DNA of 64,000 nucleotides. It comes from Streptomyces aidingensis. Lineage in GTDB: Bacteria; Actinomycetota; Actinomycetes; Streptomycetales; Streptomycetaceae. The stretch covers positions 169,733 through 233,732 of the forward strand of contig NZ_FOLM01000010.1 in the NCBI RefSeq assembly GCF_900112355.1, read 5' to 3'. A model generated the notes under the pieces. That model did no database searches and was not told where the DNA came from. It worked only from the letters and a program-made list of their open reading frames with translations. How positions within the stretch are numbered: the first letter of the stretch is position 1; each line of letters opens with the position of its first letter. The translations under genes were made by a program, and so were the position numbers. Shown here one piece after another: positions 62,560-64,000 of the stretch.

Positions 62560-63072
62560 CTACGCCGAGGAGGACTGGGCGTTGCCGTCTTCGTCGGCCT
62601 GCGGGCCGTAGGTGTCGTGCAGGTGTCCGGTGGCGGCTTCGGCGATGGCGTTGGTGACCATGGCTTCGGCTTCGTCGCGGATGTCGGGGTGTTGGGTGAG
62701 GTAGGCGTCGAGGGCGTCGCGGGCGCGGGTGAGGGTGGCGTTGGCGCGCTGGGTCTGGTGGAAGGCGTCGATGACGGTGTCGATGAGTTCCATGGCGCGG
62801 GCCTTGGCGGCGAGCTGGGGCGGGCCGACGAGGTTGCGCAGGTCGATGCCGAAGACTTCGGCGAAGCCGATGGCTTCGTCGAGGTTGATGCGGCGTTTGC
62901 GGTTCTCGATGCGCCAGACGGCGGAGGGGTTCATCTCGTAGCCGGCCTCGTTGAGCCGGTCGGACAGGGCGTTGGTGCTCCAGCCGCGGGCCTCGCGTTC
63001 GAGCTTGATGCGGACCGCGACGTTCTCCTCCCCGCTGAGCAGCACGCCCGGCGGGTCGGTGGCGTCCTCCAT
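62560..63072 (-). CDS. XRE-family transcriptional regulator
   Basis: A 170-residue regulator with an N-terminal helix-turn-helix (VRIKLEREARGWSTNALSDRLNEAGYEMNPSAVWRIENRKRRINLDEAIGFAEVFGI) and a C-terminal helical dimerisation region. GGAAGGAGG precedes ATG 63072. It lies upstream of the excisionase and integrase genes and diverges from the DUF3631 gene, so it is probably the element's repressor or activator. The 152-base gap to the excisionase gene has no obvious gene. Confidence 0.85.
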   Translation of the reverse strand: MEDATDPPGVLLSGEENVAVRIKLEREARGWSTNALSDRLNEAGYEMNPSAVWRIENRKRRINLDEAIGFAEVFGIDLRNLVGPPQLAAKARAMELIDTVIDAFHQTQRANATLTRARDALDAYLTQHPDIRDEAEAMVTNAIAEAATGHLHDTYGPQADEDGNAQSSSA

Positions 63073-63102
63073 CGTGATCGCCTCCTTCCTGGGGCAGTGG
63101 CC

Positions 63103-63169
63103 TTCTGCGGCGGTAGTACAAGGCTAGCATCCATTCTGCAAAGCGCAAAAAGCTTCTGCATCAGGCAGA
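63103..63169. promoter_or_regulatory. Three TTCTGC repeats and a TCTGC-N5-GCAGA palindrome in element control region
   Basis: TTCTGC occurs at 63103, 63135 and 63154 in direct orientation, and the last copy forms the palindrome TCTGCATCAGGCAGA (63155-63169). They lie in the A/T-richer stretch between the divergent XRE and DUF3631 genes, and are candidate binding sites of the XRE regulator. Confidence 0.55.
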
Positions 63170-63236
63170 GATGGGATAGAGTAGTAGTCCCGCCGCACCA
63201 CCTCCCACGGCCATCGGCGGGCGCGGGCATGAAGAA

Positions 63237-63262
63237 ACCCCCCGGCCGCACAGCCGAGGGGT
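63237..63262. terminator. Hairpin in leader of DUF3631 gene
   Basis: ACCCCCCGGC and GCCGAGGGGT can pair at 9 of 10 positions over the loop CGCACA, about 90 bases before the DUF3631 start. It may be an attenuator or a terminator of transcription that comes from the left. Confidence 0.55.
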
Positions 63263-63351
63263 CCAAGCCCAGACTCTCAACCGCCATCCCTAGCGATCGA
63301 CCTGCGGACCCGGGGTTGCCGCCCCATACGGCCCGCACGCAGAGGAGCTCA

Positions 63352-64000
63352 ATGCCCAGTATGGACGACGCGGCACCCGCCACGCCATCCCACACCGACA
63401 TACCCACCACCGGGCCCACCCCCGACGAGGGAGAGCGGGTGCTGGATGACCTGGCCGCGCTGGTGCGGCGGTATGTGGTGCTGCCCAGCCCCGAGGCACT
63501 GTCGGCGGTGACACTGTGGGTGGCCGCCACCCATCTGCAACCCGTCTGGCAGCACGCGCCGCGCCTGGCGGTGGTCGGCCCGCTCAAGCGGTGCGGGAAG
63601 TCCCGCCTGCTGGAAGTGCTGATCGAGACGGTGCACGACCCGCTGATCACCGTCAACGCCAGCCCCGCGGCCATCTTCCGCTCCATCGACGCCAAGAACC
63701 CGCCCACCCTCCTGGTGGATGAAGTCGACACCCTCTTCGGCTCCCCCCGCGCGGCCGAGCGCAACGAGGAACTGCGCGGCCTGCTCAACGCCGGACACCA
63801 GCGCAACCGGCCCGCCCTGCGGGTCGTCGGCAACGAGCACACCCCGGTGAAGTTCGCCACCTTCGCCATGGCGGCACTGGCCGGGATCGGCGACCTGCCC
63901 GACACGATCATGGACCGCTCCATCGTCATCCGCATGCGCCGCCGTGCCCAGGGCGAGAGTGTGGAGTCCTTCCGCTTCGCCACCGACGCCCCCCTGCTGC
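63352..64000 (+). CDS. DUF3631-type P-loop ATPase (partial, C-terminus beyond window)
   Basis: The first 216 codons of a P-loop protein; the frame is open at the window end. AGAGGAG precedes ATG 63352. Walker A is VVGPLKRCGKSRLLEV (residues 74-89) and Walker B TLLVDEVDTLF, followed by the HQRNRPALRVV and FATFAMAALAGIGDLPDTIMDRSIVIRMRRR segments (arginine finger region). This matches DUF3631 proteins, which occur with replication/primase modules of actinomycete integrative elements and plasmids. It faces away from int/xis/XRE, as a replication module would. Confidence 0.85.
   Translation, partial: MPSMDDAAPATPSHTDIPTTGPTPDEGERVLDDLAALVRRYVVLPSPEALSAVTLWVAATHLQPVWQHAPRLAVVGPLKRCGKSRLLEVLIETVHDPLITVNASPAAIFRSIDAKNPPTLLVDEVDTLFGSPRAAERNEELRGLLNAGHQRNRPALRVVGNEHTPVKFATFAMAALAGIGDLPDTIMDRSIVIRMRRRAQGESVESFRFATDAPLL

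Overview
The window is about 72% G+C with strong third-position G/C bias, frequent GTG (and one or two TTG) starts, GGAGG-type ribosome binding sites, an HspR/HAIR heat-shock system, AfsR/NB-ARC and DUF6879 proteins, twin PQQ-propeller Ser/Thr kinases and an actinomycete-type integrative element. Together these point to the core chromosome of a Streptomyces or a close relative. From memory, the order fba-pyrE ... clpB ... hspR-dnaJ-grpE-dnaK resembles the S. coelicolor SCO364x-367x neighbourhood; I could not run a comparison.

Layout. 1-3.8 kb: a secreted lipase cut by the window edge, a small protein plus DUF6879 pair, and a decayed NB-ARC/TPR regulator. 3.8-12.9 kb (minus strand): a tryptophan-to-anthranilate kynurenine operon (TDO, kynureninase, alpha/beta-hydrolase formamidase), DUF3151, class II fructose-bisphosphate aldolase, orotate phosphoribosyltransferase, an aldose-1-epimerase-like protein, a SRPBCC protein, a membrane-only remnant of spermidine synthase, and DUF2617. 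13.5-20.4 kb: a complete family-5 oligopeptide ABC importer whose first permease carries about 150 extra hydrophobic residues. 20.5-25.5 kb: YbjN, ClpB with a HAIR operator, a possible Uma2 remnant, a SelW-like protein and a VapBC-type pair.

25.9-29.4 kb: an unusual four-gene plus-strand cassette (membrane protein, ROK sugar kinase, type I 3-dehydroquinate dehydratase, AsbF-like TIM barrel). 29.4-31.3 kb: a ferric-reductase-like flavoprotein that has lost most haem ligands, and a cold-shock protein. 31.8-37.8 kb: a candidate exopolysaccharide operon (hyaluronan-synthase-like GT2, two membrane-anchored parallel beta-helix proteins, UDP-glucose 6-dehydrogenase), which parallels alginate machines in outline. 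37.9-42.4 kb: the dnaK-grpE-dnaJ-hspR operon with a perfect HAIR. 42.5-58.5 kb: an LCP protein, an orphan solute-binding protein, a membrane Fe-S oxidoreductase, two paralogous Ser/Thr kinases, YIP1, dCTP deaminase, a large unknown protein, a NUDIX protein and a secreted GDSL hydrolase with a lectin domain.

58.5-64 kb: a tiny CxxC protein, tRNA-Gly(CCC), then accessory DNA. This holds an IS5-family insertion with candidate ends and a hairpin that covers the transposase ribosome binding site, followed by integrase, excisionase-like protein, XRE regulator and a DUF3631 ATPase running off the window. That order suggests an AICE-type element integrated at the tRNA gene.

Functional links inferred from the layout: tryptophan catabolism to anthranilate, peptide uptake, two HspR-controlled chaperone loci, a possible dehydroquinate-to-protocatechuate branch, and a possible uronic-acid exopolysaccharide exporter. 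All assignments come from reading translated sequence by eye; none was checked by database search.
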